The notes: generated from the sequence alone by a model not told the origin. 64,000 bases of DNA from Pomphorhynchus laevis (GCA_012934845.2 WNNJ02002380.1:62001-126000); one strand, 5' to 3'. Positions 1 through 10,533 are shown, counted from the first letter of the stretch. Numbers and translations: made by a program.

Positions 1-790
1 GTAGATTGTTCCATACAGTGCGCACCCTATCTGGTAAACCTCTGCATACATCTCTGATGTGCCGTTTTGTCATGATGTGAATGCCGTGACCTCACGACGG
101 TTTATGGATGCCAATGTCATCATCAAGTCTGATATTAATAGATACTTTTCTATTGATGTAACGCCCTTCAAGTGAATTCTACTTTCAAATGATAAGCCTC
201 TTATCAAGGGAACCAAATGCGTTGCTTTGCGTAGCACCTTTTCAATATTCGTATGCTCAGTTTTTGATTGAGGATGCATGTCTTGCGATGCATATAACAC
301 GTGACTCAAAATCAACGATTCGTAAAGTGGTTTAAATGACGGAATGTTGACTCTGCGAATAGTTCTGCGTAGCATAGCAAGTTAGTTTTGACTGCAGCGG
401 AGTAGATATTTGTTTTTAGGTCATCTGTTATTATTACACCTAGGTCCTTGTATGAGTTGACAACGTTTATTTGCCTTCCGCTCACTTCATAGTTTGCAAT
501 ATGTCGCCTGCGTTCAATGTGCACATGAGCACATTTTTCTGAGTTTATAGTCAGATTCATTGCACCTACCCAATGCTGCAAGTTCGATATGTCGAATTGT
601 AGGATGTGCACGTAGTTGTCGTTTTTGATGGCCCGTCAAATTTTAATATCATCTGAATATAGAATACAGTCAGAAGCTATAAGTGGTATTACGCTATTGA
701 TGTATATATTAAAGAGCGTTGGGCTCAGGACTGAACCTTGTGGACTTAAGGAACTGAAGTCAAATACAAAACGCTTATGATGTTATTTAG
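1..790 (-). mobile_element. CR1-like LINE fragment, RT palm to C-terminus
   Basis: Reading the minus strand from about 770 to 70 gives a broken non-LTR reverse transcriptase. A SPQGSVLSPTLFN-type motif lies near 745-705, the catalytic YxDD appears as LYSDD near 660, then LTINSEKCAHVHI (thumb side) and a C-terminal domain with SHVLYASQ and KVLRKATHLV. Two separate open stretches (611-312 and 375-70) and an in-frame stop after the SDD motif show it is dead. Endonuclease and ORF1 are missing. It resembles LINE-A at 8.96-10.5 kb but is too diverged to be called the same family with confidence. A non-LTR RT copies its own RNA at a nicked target; this copy can no longer do so. Confidence 0.75.
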
Positions 791-1403
791 CTGCAGCGCG
801 ACATCGATTCAGTGGTCAGATGGTGTAGTGTAAATGGTTTTATTTTGAATCAAAATGAGTGCAAACATATAAACATAGAGTCCAATAAAATTGTAAAAAC
901 ATATACAATAGACAACGTGAGCGTTGAAAATGTAAGCGGACCTGCCAAGAGCGAATTCGGCAACGATCAAAGATTGCGTCGCTAAACTGTTGAATATCCT
1001 TCGTGCTTCGACAATCAATATCAGCTCAGTTGATAGGTGCAATATGTTGGTGCAATATGCCAGGTTTATCGTTAACATTGCCGACAATGAATTTTGGTTT
1101 TAATAGACAAGATATATACGCCAGAGTAACATATATTAAATGAAGATCAGATAAGACTTTGACGAGGTAGAGGACTACTCAGAAGTTTATGATCATATGA
1201 TGTTGTAATAACATTTGTATATATGTATATTCAAAATAGTATATTTATACTATTCTACATAATATATGTTATCGTTTTGCAGATAAACGGTTTCCTTGTC
1301 GACTAATTATTTCTAGTAATCTAAGAACTTACATAAATATATTATGCATATAAACGAAATTTTATTTTTCATCGATCGCAACTGAAATCTTATATTTTGT
1401 CAA
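791..1403. other. AT-rich stretch without a gene; contains a donor-like segment
   Basis: No protein family is recognised here. Positions 1300-1394 are about 97% identical to 7386-7480 in the filler inside LINE-A, so this stretch or a relative was copied there. The rest is AT-rich sequence with no clear motif. Confidence 0.5.
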
Positions 1404-1763
1404 TCAAAATATGTTGCTATATAACATAGTAATCAAAATATTTACTATTGGTAAATATTTTTCCATACTTAAGGGAGTTAGCCGGAATAGTGAGACTGTC
1501 GGTTCCCGTATTCGCTCATATTGATTATCCTTTTCTTTAATCTGAAACCCGAAGAAATAAGTGTCATCGTTTTTAATGTTCAAAATCATATCATAATCTT
1601 CTGACCTTTCTATTATTTTGCCAATGTCATCATCGATTTTAGTGTTATCACCTTCAGTTATAGAAGACCGTTCGTTCATGTAGTCGTTTCCAAATGGTTT
1701 AAGGCTTCGATTGGATACCTTCCATATTATGCCCGAATCGTTTCGAATTATTAAATAATCCAT
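1404..1763 (-). CDS. Hypothetical 119-aa ORF beside gypsy-3
   Basis: An open frame of 119 codons starting MDYLIIRNDSG, rich in Asp, Glu, Asn and Ile, with no recognised domain, signal peptide or zinc motif. It lies downstream (minus sense) of the decayed gypsy-3 RNase H region, so it could be a tail of that element's pol, but the usual integrase motifs are absent. Chance retention of an open frame in AT-rich DNA is also possible. No function is proposed. Confidence 0.25.
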   Translation of the reverse strand: MDYLIIRNDSGIIWKVSNRSLKPFGNDYMNERSSITEGDNTKIDDDIGKIIERSEDYDMILNIKNDDTYFFGFQIKEKDNQYERIREPTVSLFRLTPLSMEKYLPIVNILITMLYSNIF

Positions 1764-2269
1764 ATTTATGTTGGTTAGCTTCAGGATTCTTCTTTAATGT
1801 CGTATTTAGAGGTAGCATCGAAGCGTTTTAGAAGAGCGGTCGGAAGATCTTATCTAGTAAGGTAACGCTTTACTTTGTTAAAACCTTTTATATTCTGAAT
1901 GAATGTAGGAAGAATATTCACATAAGGAAAATATCTGGCTCGTACACTTCTTAACGTTTTGAGTGCTAATATACCGAACAGTGAAAGAAAAAGAAACACG
2001 GATTTACTCGTATATTGCGGTAAGCAAATACAAGCAACCGCTAGTAGATCTCGGCAAAAGGCCTTTTAGTCGATTGATAGTCGATCCATCGGTACTGTTG
2101 GTTTAATCAGGCAAAATTTCATTTTTGGTAAGTAACAGCAAGGCTTCATTTCGCCACAAGCATTACAATTGGATGTTATTTGTCTCACTTCCTAGGTATA
2201 ATATGGTAAGTTGCATGGGCGAATGAAACTCTAATTTCGTAGATATAATTTGACAGCTACATCAACCAA
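1764..2269. other. Intergenic or decayed element DNA
   Basis: No gene or repeat can be supported. It lies between the hypothetical ORF and the first recognisable gypsy-3 RNase H motif and may be its integrase region decayed beyond recognition. Confidence 0.35.
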
Positions 2270-2954
2270 CGAGCTAGTTTCTCATCTTTTATATTCCCTT
2301 AATTTTTGATCAAATAGGTTTCCAGACGCGGATTGATTCGACTATGTCGTATGCTTCTTTTTAAATTATGTGATGCTTTTTCATATTGATTTAAGATCCT
2401 TGAAAATAATGCAACTGGTCGTTGATTTTAAAGCAGAGTAGCGCCTATAGTCTAGTTCAATGAATTGGTTTCTAATGTAAAAGCAATATTTTCGTCGATT
2501 GAGTAAATAGCAGCTTGAATTATGTCTTCATTTATGTCGTTATTTGCGTTTAATCGCGAGATTTTAGTGAAATATTATATTCCAGCATGTAAGCGGATAA
2601 ATCTTTGATGAAAAATTTTGATCCATCGACTATGACAAGCAAAAAATCTCATAAGCCTATTGAGAGATTTTTATCATAAGGGATTTTTAAATCGAAAAGC
2701 GCTAATAAACGATACGGATCAAGTTGCAATATTTTTTCCTGGATTTCGTAACCCAGTGGTTAATTACTTTCACATCATATTTACATTTAGATTTGTTTAT
2801 TTCGAGTCCATGTTTAGTCCCAGCCTTTTCGAATCTTTCCAGGTTTGCATTATGTACCACTTTGATTGTACATATTATTATGTCGTCGAGATAAGAATTT
2901 ACAAATTGATGACTTCTATAGAGACTCCCATCGGAATTTTGGTAAATTGATATA

Positions 2955-3797
2955 TATAATAGTAGTGCACGGATGTTCTGAGTAAACAACGGTCCAGGAT
3001 TTCTTTCGAAATACGGCATTTATACTAAATGAAGTTGCTTGATAGACTGGACTTCGATTCACGACTTTCAGTCACCATGTCACTTCTAGACGACCACTTC
3101 AGCATCGAAATGATGAGTACCCGGCAACACTCATCAGTAGAATGAGGTACACACTGGTCGTTTCGGTTGCCTGTGTGACATTGTGAATAAAGGCGTTTCC
3201 GACACTTTGCTTAATTGTCTGAGGCTTACGCTCTTAACCAGATCGAATTGCTGTGCGGACCATCCTTAAACACTAGGCAGAGGTTGTTGCTGAATTGTCG
3301 CTGCACTCGTTGGATCCTAAATGGATGCGGCAGGTATAATAGTAGTGCACGGATGTGCTGAGTAAACAACGGTCCAGGATTTCTTTCGAAATACGGCATT
3401 TATACTAAATGGTGTTGCTTGATAGACTGGACTTCGATTCACGACTTTCAGTCACCATGTCACTTCTAGACGACCACTTCAGCATCGAAATGATGAGTAC
3501 TCGGCAACACTCATCAGTAGAATGAGGTACACACTAGTCGTTTCGGTTGCCTATGTGACATTGTGAATAAAGGCGTTTCCGACACTTTGCTTAATTGTCT
3601 GAGGCTTACGTTTCTAAGCAAAGTGTCGGAAACGCCTTTATTCACAATGTCACACAGGCAACCGAAACGACCAGTGTGTACCTCATTCTACTGATGAGTG
3701 TTGCCGGGTACTCATCGTTTCGATGCTGAAGTGGTCGTCTAGAAGTGACATGGTGACTGAAAGTCGTGAATCGAAGTCCAGTCTATCAAGCAACACC

Positions 3798-3800
<3 letters not shown>
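2955..3800. repeat. 380-bp tandem duplication plus inverted fold-back copy
   Basis: A unit beginning TATAATAGTAGTGCACGG starts at 2955 and again at 3335, giving a period of 380. The second copy stops at 3610. After 6 bases, 3617-3800 is the reverse complement of about 3410-3593, a stem of roughly 184 bp with a loop of about 23 nt. The inverted arm shares some variants with copy 1 (CCCGG, ACTGGTCG) and one with copy 2 (GGTGTTGC). The unit contains AATAAAG and could be an LTR or nonautonomous element; identity unknown. It sits inside the gypsy-3 RT region. Confidence 0.85.

Positions 3801-3879
<79 letters not shown>
3800..3879. repeat. (TA)n microsatellite, about 80 bp
   Basis: Uninterrupted TA dinucleotides directly follow the inverted arm of the fold-back. 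Open frames across it on both strands only spell Tyr-Ile repeats and are not genes. Confidence 0.98.
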
Positions 3880-3882
<3 letters not shown>

Positions 3883-4810
3883 CAATTCTTCAAAAGCTGT
3901 AAAGTGATGTTCAGAAGTACGAATCCCAATTTGGTAGTACGTCTCTTTTAAATCAATGCGATAATAGTTAGTGTTTTTGAATAATTTGTTAACCATTTGA
4001 GCAATCTTTGGCAGGGGATATGCGTCGAGTAATGAAAAGCGATTTATTGTGCGAAAAGGTAAACGACTAACCGTTTCTGACCGTTGGTTGGAGAAACTAC
4101 CATTACATAAGATCTCCAAGGAGAACCGCTTTCCTCAATAATGCCTTTTGATAACATTGTCGATTTGTTAACAATAAACTGCTGCTCTTCTTTGCTTATT
4201 TGTGGTTATCGGATGTACATTTGTACTTAGGTTCGAAAGTAGTCTTGATGTTTCTAGTCGCATAATTGCAGAAAGTGACATAACAACGTTCTGCCGGGGA
4301 CTTCAAAGTCGATTGACATATTTTAATGTTCTATCAAGAAATGAACACAGAATTACGCATGAACACATATTCGGTTATACACAAAACTGCACTTGTGTCA
4401 TATGGTTTCTCCTGCTGGACATGTCGTACGAGAAAGGCTAGGTCCACCGCAAGAGTAGCAGGACATGTGGTTATTCGATTTTGAGTTAACTCTAATTTGA
4501 TTCATACTTTCCTCAGGTTCAACATAGTTTCATTTTGTTTGAGTGGGAGGATTATCGTACGTTCCATGAGTTACCGCAGCATTCATTGAAGAATTTATTA
4601 TATCATATCAACTAGGATGATATAGAGTAAAATTTTGTTGAGCCGTTGCTAAAGACTCGAAAATGGATACTGCTCTGTCTAAAACAAGTTGATCGAATTC
4701 GAGTAATCTTTATCTGATGCCGTCTGATCCAAAGCCTCGTATAAATGAGAATCTAATAAAATCTTACTCTTAAGAGTAAATGTAGACATTATACTACTGC
4801 ATATATATAT

Positions 4811-4841
4811 CTTCATTCTGCGATTGAATCGCAGAATGAAG
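4811..4841. repeat. Perfect 14-bp inverted repeat with TGA loop
   Basis: CTTCATTCTGCGAT at 4811-4824 is the exact reverse complement of 4828-4841, with a 3-nt loop. It lies between the end of gypsy-3 and the start of LINE-A ORF1, so it may mark an element boundary. It is followed by a GTTTTTACGGTAAAAA stretch that also occurs near 11739. Confidence 0.85.
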
Positions 4842-4932
4842 GTTTTTACGGTAAAAAAGAAAATGGGAAAGACATAAGACGAGAGCTAAGAAACAAACCC
4901 ACAACAATAGCGTTAAGTGTAGTTCTGATTCA

Positions 4933-5955
4933 GTGTACGCTGATACTGCCTATGAACAACACGAAGTTGCGTGTAGTAAATCTGGATGCGATGTATGGAC
5001 AACCGTCGCAGTGCTGTTAAGCCGATCTAAGCACATATTGTCAAAGGAATTTCTCTGTGGATTCTGTGCTTCTGAATTACTACAGTTGACCACAAATTGC
5101 AATCATTCCGAGCAAACCTCAACCGTCATTGTGGATGAGTCACATGCTGATCAGCTATCAGTCTCTAGTACCTGTAATAGAAACAGTCATATGACGAAAT
5201 CGTGTCAAGGTACCAGCAGTCGCTTGTTTAGCAATATCATTCATTCGAACGATATGAATTATCAAGTAAAACCATTACAAATATGCGATAATTATGCAGT
5301 ATCTGTCGAGGACAGCACGGACAGCCCTGAGTTTCCTTCTGCGGAAAAAGAAATTAATCATACGCCTTCTACATCAATATCTGAACTTCATATTTCCCAC
5401 TGTGGAAGCGAAATCGACCATCTAAACAGTACCCCGATGAATAATGCAGTATCTTTTACCAATTGTGATAAATCAGTCTGTCTAAGCATACCAACATCAA
5501 ATCATGCATGCTCCTCTTCGGGTTCAGATGCTAGCTCTTCTAATCCTCATAAGTCTAGATCAAAAATTGTTGACCGATCACTTTGTCTAATAATTGGAAA
5601 TGTGATGGAGTCATCTTCATCGGACAACATTGAACGTGTACGTCATGACATTAAAGCCATTGAAATGTTATTTTCGTATTTAGTTCAGATATGCACGGAC
5701 AACGAGAGAAATACATTCAGGGTGATGAATATTTTTAGGTTGGGTAAGAGGGATAATATTGGAAACACGCGACTTTTAAAAGTTGCTCTATATTTAGATG
5801 TGATGTGTTCCTTAGCTCTATATAACGGGTTTCGTATAGCAGGGACCAACATCTGTATGATAAAAGATCTCTTACAAGAGGAAAGAAAATTACAGAAAGC
5901 GGCACTCACTGAACTTAAGTATCATAAAGCGAACGGTGAAAGATTTTATTATTAA
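4933..5955 (+). CDS. LINE-A ORF1 protein (partial, frameshifted C-end)
   Basis: The frame is open upstream to about 4855 with no ATG; position 4933 is GTG, so the true start is lost or further upstream. The N-terminus has a PHD-like Cys pattern (KCSSDS, then CSKSGCDVW, then CGFC). A long Ser/Asn-rich middle follows. The C-terminal part has the ORF1 core of CR1-like LINEs: IIGNVMESSSSDN, FRLGKRDN, RLLKVAL, then IKDLLQEERKL and ANGERF. This core binds element RNA in related families. After ERFYY the frame stops, but the next frame continues with IKNFRVVRR, the expected end of ORF1, so there is a late frameshift at about 5948. Bases 5948-5983 recur at 7351-7386. LINE-D ORF1 at 23.35 kb has the same core. 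Confidence 0.7.
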   Translation: MYADTAYEQHEVACSKSGCDVWTTVAVLLSRSKHILSKEFLCGFCASELLQLTTNCNHSEQTSTVIVDESHADQLSVSSTCNRNSHMTKSCQGTSSRLFSNIIHSNDMNYQVKPLQICDNYAVSVEDSTDSPEFPSAEKEINHTPSTSISELHISHCGSEIDHLNSTPMNNAVSFTNCDKSVCLSIPTSNHACSSSGSDASSSNPHKSRSKIVDRSLCLIIGNVMESSSSDNIERVRHDIKAIEMLFSYLVQICTDNERNTFRVMNIFRLGKRDNIGNTRLLKVALYLDVMCSLALYNGFRIAGTNICMIKDLLQEERKLQKAALTELKYHKANGERFYY

Positions 5956-6154
5956 AAATTTTCGGGTAGTGCGGCGCGGAATCTTTACACGTTTTTGGAT
6001 CCGTTCCAAACCTTCAGAAGTGAGCAAGGATGCTCTTCGTCTATTCTGTGTCACACCACCTATAATCTCCCTCTAGGATTTTATCCGAAAAATTATGCCT
6101 CCGTTATTACGGGGTTGTTCCCAACGTAGTTCAGTCTAGGAATATCTCCCCAAT

Positions 6155-7109
6155 TTGCGCATACTTTACACAAACATACTTAGCATTTACCATAAATTAG
6201 ATGAATTGACGGTGCCTTTGTTGAAGACGTGTTACTATATAATAGCTCTCACAGAGACCTGGCTAAGTATAGACATACTTGATTCTGAAATAAGTATCGA
6301 GGGATATACTCTCATTCGTGGGGATAGACAATGCCCCAGGGGTGGTGGTGTTGCTCTTTATATGAGAGACTCATTATCTATAAAAGTAGTCGAATCTAGT
6401 AATTCTTCGTCTGAATGTGATTATTTGTGTGTATCTATTAACCAAGGGATTAGGAACCTAACGTTCGGTATATTTTACCGACCTCCGTGTTCGTCAACTG
6501 CTTCTATTCAATCCTTTCTACTTAGTCATGTAAAAATGTCTAAAGAGGGATATTTGGTTATCGTAGGAGACTAATATGCCAAAAGTAAACTGGAAGGATT
6601 ATGTTCCCATTAATGGATGTGATCATGGCTCTTGTGAACTCTTAGAAGTTTTTAATACTTTAAACTTATTTCAGCATGTCCATGAGCATACGAGATATAG
6701 GAAGGATAAGTCTTCTTTACTCGACATTTGTCTTACTGTCAAGAAGAATGCAATTGGGAATATTAAGTACGGTCCTCCAATCGGTTCAAGTGATCATGCT
6801 ACGATCGATTTTCTTATTAACATTGATCTCAAGGTATCTTCTAATTGTAATAAATTTTCGAATTTCAAGAAAGCCGATTATTCCACCATTATAACTCTTC
6901 TCTCAAATATTCAATGGATCAACCTTTATATTTTAGGAATACAGCCAGCGTGGGACTTTTTCCGAAATACTTTACTCTCAATATTATTGGCACACACCTG
7001 TATGCTTTATTTGAAAAAGACTGAAGCATCATGTATGGGTGGATGCGTCCCTACGATCTCTTCTAGTAAAACGAGATCGCGCCTTCCTGGATTTCAAACG
7101 GGGTATTAG
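6155..7109 (+). pseudogene. LINE-A ORF2 endonuclease domain, frameshifted
   Basis: Apurinic-like endonuclease that would nick target DNA to start target-primed reverse transcription. Visible motifs in order: NILSIYHKLDEL, LTETWLS (catalytic Glu), RGGGVALYM, FGIFYRPP, then VIVGD. At about 6572 one base is missing, so the frame breaks at VGD and resumes in the next frame with N-MPKVNW; the unbroken form would be the GD-x-N motif. The second part carries SLLDICLTV and GSSDHATIDF, the last being the catalytic SDH. Further decay follows at 7109, where frames change again. Upstream is the ORF1 tail, downstream the EN-RT linker (7116-7275). Confidence 0.8.
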
Positions 7110-7350
7110 ATTTTTCTCCTTATACAAGGTTATTAGAAATAGAGTCACTTCGATTAAACGAAGTAAACGTCATACCTATATTACTACATGTGTAAGTTCT
7201 CTAATCAGAATTCTCGAAATATATTTAGTTTCATTCGTGGTCAGAGATATTCTCAATTGGATTCGTTTTGCTTAATAAACTCTGAGGGAAATTCTATCAA
7301 TAATGCGAGCGAAATTGCAGAAGCATTTGCTGATCCGCAATCAAAATTTG

Positions 7351-7502
7351 ATTATTAAAAATTTTCGAGTAGTGCGGCGCGGAATCGACTAATTATTTCT
7401 AGTAATCTAAGAACTTACATAAATATATTATGCATATAAATGAAATTTTATTTTTCATCGATCGCAACTGAAATATTATGTCGACTAATTATTGTCGACT
7501 AA
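7351..7502. repeat. Templated filler: patchwork of two copied segments
   Basis: 7351-7386 matches 5948-5983 (end of LINE-A ORF1, 35 of 36 bases). At the shared junction, 7386-7480 matches 1300-1394 at about 97%. Then GTCGACTAATTATT is repeated before the LINE-B insertion begins. Such patchwork at an insertion edge is typical of template switching or end-joining repair. Confidence 0.8.
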
Positions 7503-8401
7503 TCCGCAATCGTTCGTCCCCTCCTTAAGAAACAATCGCTCGACCCCTCCCTTCCTTCTAGCTATCGCCCCATTTCACTACTCCCTACTCTTTCTAAGCT
7601 CTTAGAACGCCTCATCTTAATACAAATCAACGCTTATCTCTCCTCATCCAATCTGTACCCTCCTTTCCAATCCGCTTTCCGCTCTAATCACTCCACAGAA
7701 ATCGCATGCATAAAAGTGTACAACGACTTACTCATTTCTCGAGACAAGGCTCTATATAGTGTTCTCATCTCCCTCGACCTCTCCGCCGCATTCGACATTG
7801 TCGACCACTCCGTCCTCCTTTCTCGCCTTCGTTATGATTACGGCTTTTCTTCCTCCTCCGTAGTATGGTTCGCCTCATATCTATCCGACCGTTCCTTTCG
7901 CGTCTGTTCTAATTCATCATCCTCCCTCCCATCCCTATTTTTTGCGGGGTCCCACAAGGTTCAGTCCTAGGTCCTCTGCTTTTCTCTCTTCTGCTTGGCG
8001 ATCTATCTCCGTTTATCAAACCTTACTCCTTTAAGGTCATGCAATACGCCGATGACATTCTAATCTATGCTCATGCACCCGCACATCGCATACACGATAT
8101 CGGCATTTCTGCCTCCAACTGTCTTTCTTCTATCTACAAACGTCTCTCCAATCTCCATCTCGTTCTAAACCCCGATAAGTCCAAAATAATGTTGAACCTC
8201 CCCCGTAAACCAAAGATATCTTCTCCCACTGTACCTTTTGTCTAATCGATCATCTCCATAGTCCACAATCTCACTTTCTTAGGATTCCATTTCGATGATC
8301 ATCTTTCCCTTAAACCCTTCGTCCGTGACAAGGTCCGCTCATCTAACTTAATTCTCCGTGACATCCGCCGTATCCGCCCCCTTATCGACTTCCGTTCTTG
8401 T

Positions 8402-8878
8402 ATGTCTTTTCTTTCATCGCTTCTTTTCCCTAAAATCGATTACTGCCTTAGCCTTTTCGCCAATTCTCCAAAATCCATCATCCTACCCCTACAACGAATA
8501 ATCAACACCGCCGTTCGAGTGCTCTTTCGTCTCCGTCGCTTCGACCACACATCCACATATTTTGCCCAACTCTCCTGGCCCACCATCCACATCCGCATCA
8601 AACTCCGCCTTCTTCTCGTTACCTTTCGTCTCATCGCTGTCGGCTCCCCATCGTTCATCAACCTTCCTTTCTTAGACGATACTCGCCCCACCTCGCTATC
8701 GCTTCGTTCCTGTCATACCCTCTTACTCCACGTTCCTAATTACTCCAACAACTACGGTCTCCGATCCTTCCTCGTCGCCGCCTCACTTGCCTGGAATCAA
8801 CTCCCTCTCGACGTCCGCCGCGCTCCCTCCTTTATCATATTCAAACACCTCCTCCGTTCACACCTTCTCGACACCTGA
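8402..8878 (+). CDS. LINE-B ORF2 C-terminal domain (158 aa)
   Basis: Longest intact reading frame of LINE-B copy 1. It covers the thumb and the C-terminal domain after RT. Residues 1-60 include KIDYCLSLFANSPKS and INTAVRVLFRLRRFDH; the end has SLAWNQLPLDVRRAPSFIIF then KHLLRSHLLDT before the stop. The family's function for this domain is RNA or DNA binding during target-primed reverse transcription (inference from the group). It is part of a longer ORF2 whose upstream part is in other frames because of small indels. Confidence 0.7.
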   Translation: MSFLSSLLFPKIDYCLSLFANSPKSIILPLQRIINTAVRVLFRLRRFDHTSTYFAQLSWPTIHIRIKLRLLLVTFRLIAVGSPSFINLPFLDDTRPTSLSLRSCHTLLLHVPNYSNNYGLRSFLVAASLAWNQLPLDVRRAPSFIIFKHLLRSHLLDT

Positions 8879-8909
8879 TTCACAGTCTTGTTTTGTTGTG
8901 GTCATGTAA

Positions 8910-8925
8910 GCGTGCGCTGGCACGC
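8910..8925 (+). other. LINE-B 3' UTR hairpin, copy 1
   Basis: Arms GCGTGC and GCACGC pair perfectly (6 bp) around loop GCTG. Conserved flanks are CATGTAA on the left and ATTTGCCAC on the right. Equivalent hairpins occur at 32804-32819, 38033-38047 and 40639-40654. In L2-type LINEs such 3' stem-loops are bound by the element's RT. Confidence 0.8.
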
Positions 8926-8955
8926 ATTTGCCACGTTAAAATAAATCGTTTTTTT

Positions 8956-10533
8956 TGATCACTATGAACTTCCTAGCGTATCAAGTCCTTAAAAGGATAG
9001 CGATCAGTCATTTTCATCTGATCACCCTATATTATCCAGTGTCGAATTATCTGTTCTGGATGTATTCGATGAGCTTAGAAAATCAAAACCTTCGTCCATT
9101 AGTGGTCCTGATAATATACCATCGATCGTATTGCAAGAGGCTGCATCAGCACTATGCTTTCCGCTTTGGCTTATTTACCATTGCTCCATAGATTCAGGAA
9201 TTTTACCTTTTGAGTGGAAAAAAACACCATTAAGCCCATTTTCAAGAAATGGTCAAGATCTGCTGCTGGGAATTATAGACCCGTGAGCCTTACTTGTGAG
9301 GCATGCAAGATTCTGGAAAAGCAAATTTTGCGCTCTCTGACATCATACCTAAAAAAATATTGTATTCTAAATGTTCATCAACATGGTTTCCGACATGGGT
9401 GGTCCACTACTACTAATTTAGTTAGTGCACGGGCTAGCTCGTGTGATTCCTTGAAAGCTGGACATGGAGTTGATATTCTGATTTTCGATTTATCAAAGGC
9501 CTTCGATAGGGTTAATCATACCATTTTAATTAAATTATTTGTTGTGGACATTAGAGGTAGTATCCTTCGATGGTTAAATTGTTTCCTCCAAGATAGGTTA
9601 TTTGCGATGAAAGTTAAAAACACCTTATCACGTTGGCGAACAATGTCGAGTAGCGTATCTCAAGGTTCAGTCATAAGTCCTACTCTGTTCAACATAAATG
9701 TCAATGACATATGTCATGTCAATTGCTCATTTTTGATGTACGCCGATGATATCAACATTTGGAATGATGTTCGGGATCTTTCAGATCATAACCGGATTCA
9801 GAAGGACATAAATTTCATACACTCATGGTGCAACTCACATGATCTTACTATTAACATAGAGAAGACCTATCACATGCATTTAGGTCAATTGATGTACTCT
9901 GGCTCGTACACTTTAGGCGGTGCTACCATTAAGAATGTTGATCAAGTCAAGGATCTCGGCATTATATTATCTAATAATCTGTCATCGGGTCTTTATGTAA
10001 GATATATTGTAAGCAAATATCAACGTATTCTAGGGCTACTACAAAGAACGCTAGGTTCAATAGATGTTGACTCATTTAGGGTGCTGTTTCCCTAGATTGT
10101 CCTTTCTCATATGCTATATGCTTTATCAGCAGTCTTTCTGCAATCTAAGGGTGATTTGCGTTTACTTGAGGGCATTCTCCGTAAAGCTAGCCATATAGTT
10201 TTTTCTATTCGAGATATTCCCTACCCTCAGAGACTACACGTTCTAGGCAGCGATGTTGAGACGTCCTTAATTAAAGCAAATTTGATGTTGGTGTGGAGGA
10301 CACTGCACTCTTTTAAGCACATTTTAAACCCTTTATTTACACTTTTTGCTAATGAAAATCTACGAGGACACAATCTTAAACTTGTACACAAACTGAGACC
10401 AAAGCGAAACCGAGGTGACATAAGACATCGAATTGTCAAACATTGGAATAAATTACCATCTACTGTTGTTGAGGCCACACATGTATCAGAATTGAAGAAT
10501 TATCTTTGTGTTGAATTCCGCCTTGAATCCTGA
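8956..10533 (+). pseudogene. LINE-A ORF2 reverse transcriptase and C-terminal domain
   Basis: Continuation of LINE-A after the nested insertion. From 9034: LSVLDVFDELRKSK, SGPDNIPSIVLQ, ILPFEWKK, then a frameshift near 9225. The main frame 9214-10095 (293 aa) holds GNYRPVSLTCEACKILEK (fingers), QHGFRHGWSTTTNLV, FDLSKAFDRVNHTIL (motif A Asp), SVSQGSVISPTLF (usual VPQG, here VSQG), FLMYADDINIW (catalytic YADD), and LTINIEKTYHMHL. A stop at 10096 splits off 10111-10533 (140 aa), the C-terminal domain with LRKASHIVFSIRDIP and KHWNKLPSTVVEA. All catalytic Asp residues are present, but the frame is broken. The same broad group as the fragments at 1-790 and 26.8-27.3 kb. Confidence 0.85.

Larger units (their letters stand above)
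2270..4790 (-). mobile_element. Degenerate gypsy-type LTR retrotransposon (gypsy-3), gag to RNase H
   Basis: In minus sense from right to left: a gag helical segment near 4780-4590 (IRGFGSDGIR then RLLEFDQLVLDR, matching gypsy-1 Gag IRGLAFSSIRQRLLERSKLSLDD); a zinc knuckle near 4480-4435 with CYSCGG and a third Cys but Leu where His is expected; RT start at 4119-3890 (FRTINRFSLLDAYPLPKI, YRIDLKETYYQIGI, FTAFEE); RT palm at 3019-2702 with VNSYLDDIIICT; and an RNase H remnant near 2490-2420 (FTLETNSLN then TIGATLL). Many stops and shifts, a large fold-back insertion between the two RT parts, and no identifiable LTR. It is the same clade as gypsy-1 and gypsy-2 but a different family. Dead copy. 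Confidence 0.7.
7503..8955 (+). mobile_element. LINE-B copy 1 (L2-like), 5'-truncated, inserted in LINE-A
   Basis: A C-rich LINE whose ORF2 starts inside RT (PLLKKQSLDPSLPSSYRPIS in frame). Motif A is LDLSAAFDIVDHSVLLSRL at 7716-7970. The GVPQGS motif sits at a frame change near 7950. Catalytic QYADDILIYAHAP starts at 8039. The C-terminal domain (8402-8878) has FANSPKSI, LQRIINTAVRVLFRL and SFLVAASLAWNQLPLDVRR, a pattern typical of L2/CR1-type elements. The 3' UTR ends in a hairpin (8910-8925) and an AAAATAAATC tail. It is about 97% similar to copy c at 31.4-32.85 kb, so both are relatively young, but the frames are broken at about 7960 and 8245. Confidence 0.85.

Noticed and set aside
809-1087. 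92-aa minus ORF
   Set aside because: No motif, low-complexity hydrophobic text in AT-rich DNA.
3660-3740. Hammerhead ribozyme: CTGATGAG is present in the inverted arm (about 3691-3698)
   Set aside because: The required GAAA after stem II is missing on that strand (GTTTCG occurs instead); CGAAAC lies upstream, giving the wrong order. GATGAGT/ACTCATC is a plain hairpin.
3766-4119. ORFs with long Tyr-Ile repeats on both strands
   Set aside because: They are translations of the (TA)n tract; only the RT part at 3890-4119 (minus) is real.
8440-8691. Arg-rich minus ORF and similar ones at 32382-32585 and 33254-33460
   Set aside because: Shadows of the LINE-B C-terminal domain; codon use mirrors the C-rich sense strand.
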